Source: Gemmatimonadota bacterium (lineage in GTDB: Bacteria > Latescibacterota > UBA2968 > UBA8231). Taken from it: 18,552 nt of DNA. The notes under the pieces were generated by a model. That model worked only from the letters and a program-made list of their open reading frames with translations, ran no database searches and was not told the DNA's origin. The stretch is from positions 1 through 18,552 of the forward strand of contig JAPPEF010000340.1 of assembly GCA_028875335.1 (NCBI GenBank). The letters are read 5' to 3'. Within the stretch, counting starts at the first letter, position 1. Every line of letters begins with the position of its first letter. Made by a program: the position numbers and the translations under genes. Shown piece by piece: positions 1 through 8,218 of this stretch.

Positions 1-116
1 CCTCCTTACTTGGTGGTTTGGAGAGATAAATAAAGGGTACAAGGCCAGCACTTGGGTCTAACTGGTATGAGATAATCTCAAGCTACGACCAAAGTACCCG
101 TAATCAGCTAAAGCCA

Positions 117-2513
117 GTGTACGATAGTGTTAGCCATGTATTTGGAATTGAAAGCCTGCTTCCAGATATGGATATAGATGACTACTATATTTTTCCTACT
201 CCCGATCCCCGTTATAACAATTTTTACAATAAAAACAATTTTGAGTCCGATTTGCTTTGGCGTTTGTTTAGGCAGGCAGTAAAGAACGACCCAGAGATAG
301 ATTCAGATGATTTTGAGAAGGCCCTAAGAATAGATGGAGTTGGAGTTGCGAGATTAACTCAAACCCTATTCTTAATAAATTCCGAATACTTTCTGACCGT
401 AGATGAGACGACTTTTCATTTGTCAGAAGCCTTGGGTTTGCCAACGTGGCCAAAAATACAAAAAGAGATCGAAGATGGTGGCTATGAGAAGTATCAATCC
501 CTTCTCGAAGAGATCAAGGAAGTATTTCCAGAGTGTCAGCCCTATGAAATCAATTTGTTCTTATGGATGCAAAGAGATGGACGCATAAAAGTGAGCAATA
601 ATTTTTTTCATATAAGCACTAATGCATATAACGACGGAAAAGATTATTGGGATTCCAGCGAAAATAAAAACCTTAACTTCAAAGAAAATAACTATGTCTA
701 TACCGGTGGTGATTTTCCTGATCTAATCAAACCTGCCCCAGGGGACGTTATTCTGGTCAGGAGGGGAATGAAAAAAGGCAAAGCGAAAGGCAAAGCGATT
801 GGTGTTGTTTATCAAAATGAATATGCCGATAAAGGCGGATGGGAAGAAGAAAGCATAATTCACGTCTTATGGATAAACAAATCGGAACATCCTTTGTCCC
901 ATAATACGGAACAGTATGCTTTTAGAAAGCTCGATCCAAGCCGACATGATACATATTTGGCCTTTGAAGAAACAAGGGGCTATAAACCTTCGTTTGACTT
1001 GATTAAAAAATTGACAGGTCATTCTATTAAAAATAGCTCTGAACTTAATCAGGAAATCCAGCAACCAGGATCAGATACTATGAAATACTCCTATCCCTTG
1101 AACCAAATCCTTTATGGCCCACCGGGTACGGGTAAAACTTGGAATACAATCAATTACGCCATGGCGATTATCGAGGATAAACCTTTGGAGGAACTTGAAA
1201 GAGAAGATCGTAAAGGCGTAAAAGAGCGATTTGATGAGTTGAAAGGGGATGGCCAGATTGCAATGGTGACTTTTCATCAGAACTTTACCTACGAAGATTT
1301 TATTGAGGGTATCAGACCCGCCCTACTAGATGGGGATGAGGATGAAAGCGAAAAAATCCGATATGAAAGGCACAAGGGTATTTTCAGGGAAATTGCAGAA
1401 CGGGCTAATGAAAACAGGACACAATCCGAGCAGACAGGTGATGAGTCATGGAATATGGATGATTTGCTTCAAGCATTCGCTGATTCGATAGGGACGAGAC
1501 TGAACTTAGGAGAAGAAATCAATCTCTTTCCTCCCGGTGGCAAAAGCGGCGCAACCGTTGGGAAAATAAATTGGTCAAGAGACCGTGAGTTCAAATCTGT
1601 ACAGCTTGGAGGTAGCATACAGGATCAGAGACTTACCGCAAAGATAATCAAGCGGGATTATGAGGCTTTTTACAGAGGAGAGATCAAGTCAGCAAAAGAT
1701 ATTAAACCTACTTATGAGTCAAAGATGAGTCACCATGGAAACGCCATGTACTACTTTCCTTTATTTAAAATGATAAAAAAATTTCACGATGGCCATGAGT
1801 GGCAGGCGAAAGAACAAGCGGCAGTAAAGAAGCAAAATTACGTCCTGATTATTGACGAAATCAATCGAGGTAATATCGCCAAGATTTTCAGCGAGTTGAT
1901 CACGCTAGTTGAGCTATCCAAGCGGCTTGGACAGGATGACGAAACAACGGTTACTCTCCCGTATTCCAAAGAGAAATTTGGTGTGCCAGATAACCTCTAC
2001 ATCATAGGAACGATGAATACCGCTGACCGCTCCATTGCCCAGTTAGATACCGCATTGCGGCGACGGTTTGAGTTTATCGAGATGATGCCGGACTCAAAGT
2101 ATATCAGCGATAATATCGACGGTGTGGATTGCCAGAAATTACTTGATGCAATGAACAAACGCATTCGTTTTCTGCTTAGCCGAGAGCATCAGATCGGACA
2201 TACGTATCTCATGGATATTAAGAACATGGACCAACTGGTCAAGAAATTTCAAAACAGCGTTATTCCGTTACTGCAGGAATACTTTTACGATAACTGGGAA
2301 AAGATATATCTGGTGTTGAATGGAAAAGAAAGAGGATTTATTGAAAAAATTGAGGTTCCAGAAGGTTTGCGTGAATCTTTGGTATATGATAACCGTGAAG
2401 CCTATGAGTTATTGCCTTTCTATAGAAAAGAATGGAAAGACCCGGAAAGTTACCAAGCGATCTACAGGGAAGACGGACAGGGCGAAAAAGGTGAAACCGA
2501 ACAGGACTCCTGA
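117..2513 (+). CDS. mcrB: McrB-type AAA+ GTPase subunit of a modification-dependent restriction system
   Basis: This is the motor subunit of an McrBC system, which recognises modified DNA and uses GTP hydrolysis to drive translocation and cleavage by McrC. Visible motifs are a Walker A GPPGTGKT at residues 334-341, a Walker B VLIIDEINRG at 576-585 and the McrB-typical GTMNTADRS at 631-639, followed by TALRRRFEF. Residues of about 205-300 begin with GDVILVRRGMKKGK and resemble an EVE/PUA-like modified-base reader, which is inference from pattern. The C-terminal part (about 690-798) is the usual McrB helical region. The next gene, mcrC, starts 2 nt after the stop. The start is doubtful. GTG at 117 has no visible Shine-Dalgarno, and the frame stays open back to a TAA at 27-29 with protein-like codons. 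The gene may therefore be frameshifted or 5'-truncated. Base composition is clearly AT-richer than the genes from 3986 on. Confidence 0.9.
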   Translation: MYDSVSHVFGIESLLPDMDIDDYYIFPTPDPRYNNFYNKNNFESDLLWRLFRQAVKNDPEIDSDDFEKALRIDGVGVARLTQTLFLINSEYFLTVDETTFHLSEALGLPTWPKIQKEIEDGGYEKYQSLLEEIKEVFPECQPYEINLFLWMQRDGRIKVSNNFFHISTNAYNDGKDYWDSSENKNLNFKENNYVYTGGDFPDLIKPAPGDVILVRRGMKKGKAKGKAIGVVYQNEYADKGGWEEESIIHVLWINKSEHPLSHNTEQYAFRKLDPSRHDTYLAFEETRGYKPSFDLIKKLTGHSIKNSSELNQEIQQPGSDTMKYSYPLNQILYGPPGTGKTWNTINYAMAIIEDKPLEELEREDRKGVKERFDELKGDGQIAMVTFHQNFTYEDFIEGIRPALLDGDEDESEKIRYERHKGIFREIAERANENRTQSEQTGDESWNMDDLLQAFADSIGTRLNLGEEINLFPPGGKSGATVGKINWSRDREFKSVQLGGSIQDQRLTAKIIKRDYEAFYRGEIKSAKDIKPTYESKMSHHGNAMYYFPLFKMIKKFHDGHEWQAKEQAAVKKQNYVLIIDEINRGNIAKIFSELITLVELSKRLGQDDETTVTLPYSKEKFGVPDNLYIIGTMNTADRSIAQLDTALRRRFEFIEMMPDSKYISDNIDGVDCQKLLDAMNKRIRFLLSREHQIGHTYLMDIKNMDQLVKKFQNSVIPLLQEYFYDNWEKIYLVLNGKERGFIEKIEVPEGLRESLVYDNREAYELLPFYRKEWKDPESYQAIYREDGQGEKGETEQDS

Positions 2514-2515
2514 CC

Positions 2516-3790
2516 ATGCCCATCAGCAACGAACCTCTCATCATTAGAGAACATGACAAGCTGATAGATCTAACTCAAGACGAACAGACAGATCTAGAGA
2601 AGTTTGCTCTTGCTAATCAAACGGACGTGCAGGGTAACTATCGCCCTGTTTTGTCGTTGAAAAACAATCGTCTGTATGCTCAAAACTACGTCGGTATTAT
2701 TGAAACGCGCAAGGGAACCGTGCTCGAAATTCTGCCGAAGGTAGATTTTTCCGAAGATGCCGAAGATGAAGACATAGAGAAAACCAAACAAGTTTTTTTT
2801 AAAATGCTGCGATCATGGCGCGGGCTCAAATCGTTGGCACAATTCAATGAGAGTCACATCAATGCTGTGCGGCGTTTCAATATGCTGGAAGTGTTTTTCC
2901 ACCTGTTTCTGAACAATCTCGTTTTGCTAACACAACGCGGCCTCGCTCGTTACTATCATCCAGTGGAAGACAACCTGCCTTGCCTACGTGGGCGGATCCT
3001 GTTTCCACAGCACATTCGTGAAAATTCAGCCAACCGTGCGCGTTTCTACGTCGGCTATGACGAGTTTAGTGCCAACCGCCCGGCCAATCGCTTAATTCAC
3101 AGCACCATTCACAAATTGATCGGTCTCGCACGGCAGCCGAGAAACCAACAGTTGCTCCATCAGTTGCGTATCTTCTTTTCCGATATTCCGCAATCGGCGA
3201 ACCTCGAAAGCGACTGGGAGCAGCATCGGCATCGGATGGATCGCTCGACTCAGCATTACGGTGCGGTGATGCAGTGGGTCGGGCTATTTCTGTTCGATCA
3301 TGGTCTGACCACGTTTGTCGGCAAACACGTCAATCAGGCACTGTTGTTCCCCATGTGGGAAGTGTTTGAGGACTTTGTTGCGGCGTGTTTTCGGCGACAT
3401 CAACAGCAATTTTCCGTGAGCGAGCAGGGGTCGCAAAAACCGCAACCGCTGGCCAGCATTGACGGAAAAGGTGTTTTTTATATGAAACCGGATATTTGTC
3501 TGATGTCTGGCGACAAGACAAAATTCATCTTGGATACGAAATGGAAGCGGATTAAGGAAGAAGGTGATGATCTAAAACACGGCATCAGTCAAGCCGATAT
3601 GTACCAGTTATTCGCTTACGGAAAAAAGTATGGCTGCAAGCAGGTCGCGCTTGTCTATCCTAAGACAAAGCAGTTTCAGGAAATGTTGCGGTACAAGTTT
3701 GATGAGGAATTGTCTTTGTTCTGTTTTCCATTTGACGTGAATAATCCAAAAGACAGCGTAGAAACAATACTGAAAGATCTACGCGGCTAA
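2516..3790 (+). CDS. mcrC: McrC-type nuclease subunit of the McrBC restriction system
   Basis: This is the endonuclease partner of McrB. The N-terminal part carries the McrC pattern YVGIIETRKGTVLEILPKV (about residues 58-76), a beta-rich region that contacts and stimulates the McrB ring in studied homologues. The C-terminal half holds a PD-(D/E)XK nuclease core: K-P-D at 324-326 and L-D-T-K-W-K at 339-344, giving the expected acidic residues and catalytic lysine K342. Length (424 aa) is normal for the family. The ATG lies 2 nt after the mcrB stop, with AGGA about 9 nt upstream, so the two are translationally coupled. GC content is higher than in mcrB but lower than in the flanking metabolic genes. 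The reading frame is intact with all catalytic residues, so the pair looks functional if McrB is complete. Confidence 0.93.
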   Translation: MPISNEPLIIREHDKLIDLTQDEQTDLEKFALANQTDVQGNYRPVLSLKNNRLYAQNYVGIIETRKGTVLEILPKVDFSEDAEDEDIEKTKQVFFKMLRSWRGLKSLAQFNESHINAVRRFNMLEVFFHLFLNNLVLLTQRGLARYYHPVEDNLPCLRGRILFPQHIRENSANRARFYVGYDEFSANRPANRLIHSTIHKLIGLARQPRNQQLLHQLRIFFSDIPQSANLESDWEQHRHRMDRSTQHYGAVMQWVGLFLFDHGLTTFVGKHVNQALLFPMWEVFEDFVAACFRRHQQQFSVSEQGSQKPQPLASIDGKGVFYMKPDICLMSGDKTKFILDTKWKRIKEEGDDLKHGISQADMYQLFAYGKKYGCKQVALVYPKTKQFQEMLRYKFDEELSLFCFPFDVNNPKDSVETILKDLRG

Positions 3791-3809
3791 CGGTTGCCGC
3801 TTGCAACCG
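3791..3809 (+). terminator. Inverted repeat directly after mcrC, possible terminator
   Basis: A perfect 7-bp stem CGGTTGC / GCAACCG with a 5-nt loop begins at the first base after the mcrC TAA. No T-tract follows, so it is not a classical intrinsic terminator. It could still act as an mRNA 3'-end hairpin. The rest of the gap to 3985 shows no convincing promoter. Its only ORF (3794-3982) has no family features and is probably not a gene. Confidence 0.35.
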
Positions 3810-3972
3810 CCTACTGCCAACCACGCCCGATTGCCAGCCGCAACCCCGACATCTTTACCCCACTCCCTTCGCTTTCTAATTTACTCTATACGCTTGTTCA
3901 TGTTCCACAGGTTAGATACTCAATGAGCGGGCTTGAGGTGCGCGTCCAGCAGCCTCGATCCAGCCACCCGCG

Positions 3973-3978
3973 AAGGAG
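3973..3978 (+). promoter_or_regulatory. Ribosome binding site of the nagB-like fusion gene
   Basis: AAGGAG lies 7 nt before the ATG at 3986 and fixes the start of the NagB/PIG-L fusion gene. Confidence 0.75.
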
Positions 3979-3985
3979 CTAAGCG

Positions 3986-6388
3986 ATGGTCGATACCGGA
4001 GAACTGACAGCGGTCGAGCGCCGCGCTATAGCCGCCTCTCCCTTCGACGCCCTCTATCCGCCGACTGAAAAGATCAAAACCATTGTGGTAGAGAACTTCC
4101 CGGGGCTGGGTAAGCTGGCGGCGATGCGCTTCATCGAATGGGTGCAGGAGCATCCCGAGGGCGTGATCTCGCTGCCGACGGGCAAGACTCCGCAGTACTT
4201 CATCCGCTGGGTCCAGCGGATGGTGCAGCATTGGGACGAAGCCGAAGTCCAGAGCACGCTTACAGAGGCCGGTGTCGATCCAGCGCGCAAACCGGACCTG
4301 CGCGGCTTGCACTTCGTGCAGATCGACGAGTTCTATCCTATAGACCCCCAGCAGGACAACAGTTTCTACAGCTATGTAAACCGATTCTACATCGACGGCT
4401 TTGGGCTCGATCCAGCTAAGGCACTGCTGATCAATTGCGCGGAGATCGGCTTGCGGCCCGGCCAGACCCTCGCCGAGGTGTGGCCCGACGGCGCGGTTGA
4501 CTTGTCGCTGCGCTACCGGCCTGCGCGCACCCTATTGGAGCAAGTGCAGCAAGACGCGCTGCAAAGGATCGACCAGTGGTGTTTGGAATACGAGGAGCGG
4601 ATCCGCGCCCTTGGCGGCATTGGCTTCTTTTTGGGCGGCATTGGCCCGGACGGGCACATTGGCTTCAACGTGCGCGGCGCAGACCACTTCTCGACGACGC
4701 GGCTGACCGAGGTCAACTACGAAACGCAAGCGGCCGCGGCCGCCGATCTAGGCGGCATGGAGGTGGCGCGCAAGCGGTTGGTCATTACCATTGGCCTCGG
4801 CACCATCGCCGCCCGTCCCGATGCCTGTGCCGTAATTATCGCCGCGGGCGAGGCCAAGGCGGGCATTGTCGCCGCCGCCATCGAGGAAGTGGCTGATGTG
4901 CGCTATCCGGCTTCGGTCCTGCACCGCCTGCCCCGTGCGCGGTTTTACATCACGCGCGGCGCGGCCAAGTTGCTGCGGGTGCGGCAGCGGGTGCTTTTGC
5001 AACAGCAGGAGGTCATCGACGACGAAGGGGTGGAAAAGATCGTCGTCGAGCTCGCTGGCAAATTGGGCAAGAAGGTCGTCGATTTGACCGAGCAGGAGCT
5101 GGCGCAAGACGAGCTAGGTGCGGTGCTGTTGCAGCGACGCGCCGAATCGGTTGAGACCCTGACGCGCATGGTGCGCGACCGCTTGATCGGCAAGATCGAG
5201 CGGGGCTGCCAGACCCTTGCCGGCACGCGCTTCCTCCACACCGAGCCGCACCACGACGACCTGATGCTGGGCTATTTGCCCTATATCGTCCGCCACGTGC
5301 GCGACGCCACCAATGTGCATTACTTCGTCTGCTTCACCGGCGGCTTTACCGCGGTGACTAACCGCTTTATCGAGGACCACATTGAGCGGCTGCGGCGCTT
5401 CCTGCCTAGCGACGAGTGCGCTGCGCTGCTAGCCGAAGGCTACTTTGCGCCGAGCTACGAGCACGGCCGCAACCGCGATGTCTGGCTGTATCTCGACGGA
5501 GTAGCAGCCGACGATGCGCGGATGTGCGACGAAGGGATGGCGCGGCGCTTTTTGCGGAACCTCGTCGCGCTGTATGGCGTCGAGGACCGCGAGGGCATTG
5601 AGGCGCTGCTGGCCGAGCTAGATGCTTATTTTGTCAGCCGCTATCCCGGGCAAAAGGATGCGCCTCAAGTCCAGACCCTCAAGGGCTTGTGCCGAGAATG
5701 GGAGGCTGAATGCACGTGGGGTTATCTCGGGTGGGACTGCACCAGCGTCAAGCACTTGCGCCTCGGGTTTTACACGGGCGACCTCTTCACTAAGGATCCG
5801 ACAGTAGAAGGCGATGTGCTGCCCGTGCTCGCGCTCCTTGAAGAAGTCGCCCCCGATGTGGTCAGCGTGGCGCTGGACCCGGAGGCCAGCGGCCCGGACA
5901 CTCACTACAAGGTGTTGCAGGCCGTCACCGAGGCCCTGCGACGCTACGAGCAGCAGCGCAAAGACGCGCCCATCAAGGTTTGGGGTTATCGCAATGTGTG
6001 GTACCGCTTCGATCCGAGTGAGGCCAACATTTTCGTGCCGGTCTCGCTCAACATGCTCTCGGTGATGCAGAGCGCGTTTATGAGCAATTTTATCTCTCAG
6101 CGCGACGCTTCGTTCCCCAGCTACGAACACGACGGCCCGTTCTCCGAGCTGGCGCGCCGGGTGCAGGTGGAACAGTATCAGAAAATCAAAACGTGCCTCG
6201 GCCGCGAGTGGTTTCAAGAGCACCCTAGCCCCCTAATTCGCGCTACGCGGGGCTTGGTGTTTCTCAGAGAAATGGACTTAGCCGAATTGTACGAGCGCAG
6301 CCGGGTACTCAAACAGGCGACTGAGCAGTCCGGCCACAGTGGCCGTCCGACCGCAGAATTGCGGTCGCTTGTGGCCGCGAACCGATGA
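3986..6388 (+). CDS. nagB: Glucosamine-6-phosphate deaminase-like domain fused to a PIG-L/LmbE deacetylase-like domain
   Basis: This is an 800-aa cytosolic two-domain protein. Residues of about 35-310 form a NagB/SugP-isomerase fold: LPTGKTP at 63-69 (phosphate loop), D114-E115 matching E. coli NagB D72-E73, GGIGPDGHIGFN at 217-228 with D222 and H224 at the catalytic D141/H143 positions, R239 and K291. E. coli E148 is replaced by V229. Residues of about 410-700 resemble PIG-L/LmbE Zn-dependent N-deacetylases, with PHHDD at 421-425 and a possible distal ligand H640 in DTHYK. The combination suggests N-acetylglucosamine-6-phosphate deacetylation plus deamination in amino-sugar catabolism, but this is inferred and the substrate is unproven. 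Such fusions are known, mainly from Bacteroidota-like genomes. The stop overlaps an ATG of the next frame, and ferritin follows within 15 nt. Confidence 0.85.
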   Translation: MVDTGELTAVERRAIAASPFDALYPPTEKIKTIVVENFPGLGKLAAMRFIEWVQEHPEGVISLPTGKTPQYFIRWVQRMVQHWDEAEVQSTLTEAGVDPARKPDLRGLHFVQIDEFYPIDPQQDNSFYSYVNRFYIDGFGLDPAKALLINCAEIGLRPGQTLAEVWPDGAVDLSLRYRPARTLLEQVQQDALQRIDQWCLEYEERIRALGGIGFFLGGIGPDGHIGFNVRGADHFSTTRLTEVNYETQAAAAADLGGMEVARKRLVITIGLGTIAARPDACAVIIAAGEAKAGIVAAAIEEVADVRYPASVLHRLPRARFYITRGAAKLLRVRQRVLLQQQEVIDDEGVEKIVVELAGKLGKKVVDLTEQELAQDELGAVLLQRRAESVETLTRMVRDRLIGKIERGCQTLAGTRFLHTEPHHDDLMLGYLPYIVRHVRDATNVHYFVCFTGGFTAVTNRFIEDHIERLRRFLPSDECAALLAEGYFAPSYEHGRNRDVWLYLDGVAADDARMCDEGMARRFLRNLVALYGVEDREGIEALLAELDAYFVSRYPGQKDAPQVQTLKGLCREWEAECTWGYLGWDCTSVKHLRLGFYTGDLFTKDPTVEGDVLPVLALLEEVAPDVVSVALDPEASGPDTHYKVLQAVTEALRRYEQQRKDAPIKVWGYRNVWYRFDPSEANIFVPVSLNMLSVMQSAFMSNFISQRDASFPSYEHDGPFSELARRVQVEQYQKIKTCLGREWFQEHPSPLIRATRGLVFLREMDLAELYERSRVLKQATEQSGHSGRPTAELRSLVAANR

Positions 6389-6390
6389 GA

Positions 6391-6396
6391 AAGGAA
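6391..6396 (+). promoter_or_regulatory. Ribosome binding site that decides the ferritin start
   Basis: AAGGAA lies 6 nt before the ATG at 6403. This favours 6403 over the ATG at 6385, which overlaps the preceding stop codon and has no such site. Confidence 0.7.
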
Positions 6397-6402
6397 CAGA
6401 CA

Positions 6403-6906
6403 ATGCTTAGCGAAAAAATACAACAAGCCCTCAACGATCAGCTCAATTCCGAGTTTTCCTCGGCCTATACGTACCTGTCGTTAGCGGCTTATTTCGAGGA
6501 CCTCGAGCTCAATGGTTTTGCCCACTGGATGAAGATCCAGTACCAAGAGGAGCTGATGCACGCGGAAAAGATCTACGCCTTCATCAACGACCGCGACGGC
6601 CGCGTGCGCTTGCAGGCCATAGCTGAGCCACACAGCGAGTGGGACTCGCCGCTGGACGCCTTCAAGTTCGCTCTGGAAGGCGAGCGGGCTTTGAGCGAGC
6701 GAATCTACGCGGTAGTAAACGAGGCCCTAGCCGAGGGCGACCACGCCACGCACACCTTTATGCAGTGGTTCGTCAACGAGCAGGTGGAGGAGGAGGCCAT
6801 CGTCCGCAATATCGTCAGCGACATGGAGTTGATCATCGAAAGCCGCGATGGACTCTTTTTGATGGATCGGGATCTAGCGGGTAGGAGGCCGCAGGGCGAG
6901 GAGTAA
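6403..6906 (+). CDS. ftnA: Bacterial non-haem ferritin (FtnA type)
   Basis: This 167-aa four-helix ferritin oxidises Fe(II) and stores iron as a mineral in a 24-mer cage. Counting from the ATG at 6403, the ferroxidase ligands fall exactly at the E. coli FtnA numbers: E17, E50, H53, E94, Q127 and E130, with Y24 also present. This agreement, plus the Shine-Dalgarno at 6391, supports this start rather than 6385, which would add six residues. No bacterioferritin haem-binding methionine context was identified. The gene starts 14 nt after the nagB-like stop and is probably co-transcribed with it. A functional link between amino-sugar catabolism and iron storage is not obvious. It converges on the restriction endonuclease gene across a 46-nt gap in which I see no clear terminator hairpin. 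Confidence 0.92.
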   Translation: MLSEKIQQALNDQLNSEFSSAYTYLSLAAYFEDLELNGFAHWMKIQYQEELMHAEKIYAFINDRDGRVRLQAIAEPHSEWDSPLDAFKFALEGERALSERIYAVVNEALAEGDHATHTFMQWFVNEQVEEEAIVRNIVSDMELIIESRDGLFLMDRDLAGRRPQGEE

Positions 6907-6952
6907 ATTTCAGGCGCGTTGGAGGGATTTCCAGCGGTAAGGACAGGATCGA

Positions 6953-7837
6953 TTACCCCTGAATGTCGAAGAGTTGCTGGTTACTTATAGTACGCGATTT
7001 ATACATGGCAACCCAGCCTTCTACGATTTCCGGCAGTCGCTCAACTGTTTCGTAGCCGAAAAGCACTTCATCTACATATCCCATGTGAAGCATGTCGATG
7101 ATCCTGCAAAGGTATGATCTCCCTAAGTCCCACCATGTACCGTAGGCGTCCACTATCAAAAGATGCTGAACGTCAACCCCTAGACTCTCACGAGCCTCCG
7201 CAATCTCGTATCCATCAAGTAGGGTTTCATAGACTCCGTCTGCGACTCGGCTGCCGAACGTGGTCGTGTAGTAGTATTCCTTAATCTCCCATGCGGCGAT
7301 CGGATTGACTGTCTTGGGGAAGCAGCCGTCGAGGCGGCGAGATAGGGTTCTGGCTGGCTTTGCTGCTTGCGTCAGTGTCGTGAGTCGTCTAGGATCATAG
7401 TCGCAAGGCAGACCTTTGATCCCAGCCTCGACGAGCATATTCACGATACACGTTAAGAAGTTGTGCGCCCTCATGGAACCCTTCTGCTTGTTCATTGGTA
7501 ATGGACATTTTGGAGAGAGCTGCGATCGGAGTTGCTCGAACGTGTTGCGAGCCCGGTTGGCATCCATCAGCCGTGGTTCGACGTATGTATTCAGGACCTC
7601 AGCACGGTGTTCGAAATAGTCTTGGAGTTGCTCCGCGAATGCAGTAATATTGCCGCTTTGATCGGCCAAATGCCCCCACTCTAATCCAAGAGTCTCCATA
7701 ACATGGATCATGTCGCCCAGCGAATAGACGCGAATCTTCTTTGTTGGCCTCTCAGTATAGCGCAGTGTCTCGCTGATGGACCGCACGTTTGCCCAGAAGA
7801 CGGGATCCAAGCCGCTGAATCGAGCGTCTGCTTTCAA
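6953..7837 (-). CDS. Putative type II restriction endonuclease (PD-(D/E)XK-like)
   Basis: I do not recognise this 294-aa protein as a named enzyme, but context and motif fit a type II endonuclease. Residues 170-186 give D170, then 13 residues, then E184-I-K186 (local motif WEIKEYYY). This matches the D-X(n)-(D/E)-X-K arrangement of PD-(D/E)XK nucleases. The following stretch [14 protein letters not shown] and the hydrophobic strand [13 protein letters not shown] complete a plausible core. Translation starts at TTG 7837, which overlaps the regulator stop as TTGA and is preceded 5 nt upstream by a strong AAAGGAG. The gene is therefore the second of a C-R operon, divergent from an adenine methyltransferase. 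Its cognate site should be the methyltransferase's site and cannot be read from sequence. Composition is less GC-rich than nagB and the lipid genes. A different role in the cassette is possible but less likely. Confidence 0.72.
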   Translation of the reverse strand: MKADARFSGLDPVFWANVRSISETLRYTERPTKKIRVYSLGDMIHVMETLGLEWGHLADQSGNITAFAEQLQDYFEHRAEVLNTYVEPRLMDANRARNTFEQLRSQLSPKCPLPMNKQKGSMRAHNFLTCIVNMLVEAGIKGLPCDYDPRRLTTLTQAAKPARTLSRRLDGCFPKTVNPIAAWEIKEYYYTTTFGSRVADGVYETLLDGYEIAEARESLGVDVQHLLIVDAYGTWWDLGRSYLCRIIDMLHMGYVDEVLFGYETVERLPEIVEGWVAMYKSRTISNQQLFDIQG

Positions 7838-8097
7838 TTTGTCTCCTTTACCTCATTGAGGTTCCGTTCAAACAACGCAATCACGTGCCCAAGCGAGCAC
7901 TCTAGGGCAACACATATTCTGCGCAATTCGACGACGTCAATGCGACGCTCGCCGGATTCGACCTTGCTGACGAATGACTGAGGCACCCCCAAACGTGTCG
8001 CCAATTCAGTCTGACTTACCCCGGCCTCCTTGCGAATTGCTCGGAGTAATGAACGCAAGGCTACATATTCGTGGTTTCGTTCTTCCTGCTCCCCCAT
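7834..8097 (-). CDS. XRE-family HTH regulator, controller-protein-like, of the R-M cassette
   Basis: This 87-aa protein is a single helix-turn-helix domain (about residues 13-66). Its pattern [17 protein letters not shown] followed by [15 protein letters not shown] is the Cro/C1-type HTH. Position and size match controller (C) proteins that time endonuclease expression in type II restriction-modification systems. Its stop TGA overlaps the endonuclease TTG start (TTGA), so both are translated from one message. The ATG at 8097 has no clear Shine-Dalgarno upstream, which would suit leaderless or weak translation. The divergent 121-bp region carries an inverted repeat inside the methyltransferase promoter that this protein may bind. 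It could regulate the methyltransferase, its own operon, or both. Confidence 0.85.
   Translation of the reverse strand: MGEQEERNHEYVALRSLLRAIRKEAGVSQTELATRLGVPQSFVSKVESGERRIDVVELRRICVALECSLGHVIALFERNLNEVKETN
7843..7849 (-). promoter_or_regulatory. Ribosome binding site for the TTG-started endonuclease gene
   Basis: On the minus strand AAAGGAG lies 5 nt before the TTG at 7837, inside the 3' end of the regulator gene. It is the reason to accept the unusual TTG start. Confidence 0.75.
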
Positions 8098-8152
8098 CGC
8101 GTTGGCTCATTGAATTAGTAGTAGCAATTTTCTTGATAGGGTGGTACTCATC

Positions 8153-8180
8153 TTGACAATATCCCAAAATAGGATATATT
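8153..8180 (+). promoter_or_regulatory. Sigma-70-like promoter of the methyltransferase gene
   Basis: TTGACA (8153-8158) and TATATT (8175-8180) are separated by 16 nt, and the ATG follows at 8219. The -35 is a perfect match and the -10 differs from TATAAT at one position. Transcription would start near 8187. On the opposite strand TTGTCA at 8154-8159 with TATCAA 15 nt downstream could be a weak overlapping promoter for the regulator-endonuclease operon. Confidence 0.65.
8159..8177. promoter_or_regulatory. Candidate operator: inverted repeat between -35 and -10
   Basis: ATATCC (8159-8164) and GGATAT (8172-8177) form perfect 6-bp arms around a 7-nt centre. The repeat fills the spacer of the methyltransferase promoter and overlaps the -10, so a bound dimer would block polymerase. 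The XRE regulator encoded alongside is the natural candidate ligand. This assignment is inference. Confidence 0.5.
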
Positions 8181-8218
8181 TATCATTCATTCTTTTACCT
8201 TTCGGAAGCCGGCAGTAG

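Noticed and set aside
3794..3982. 62-aa open frame between mcrC and the nagB-like gene
   Set aside because: It has low-complexity Pro/Ser/Arg content, no family features and no start signal, and its end covers the nagB Shine-Dalgarno.
5618..6223. 201-aa open frame antisense to the nagB-like gene
   Set aside because: It is antisense to a well-supported coding region in GC-rich DNA, with no recognisable motif or ribosome binding site.
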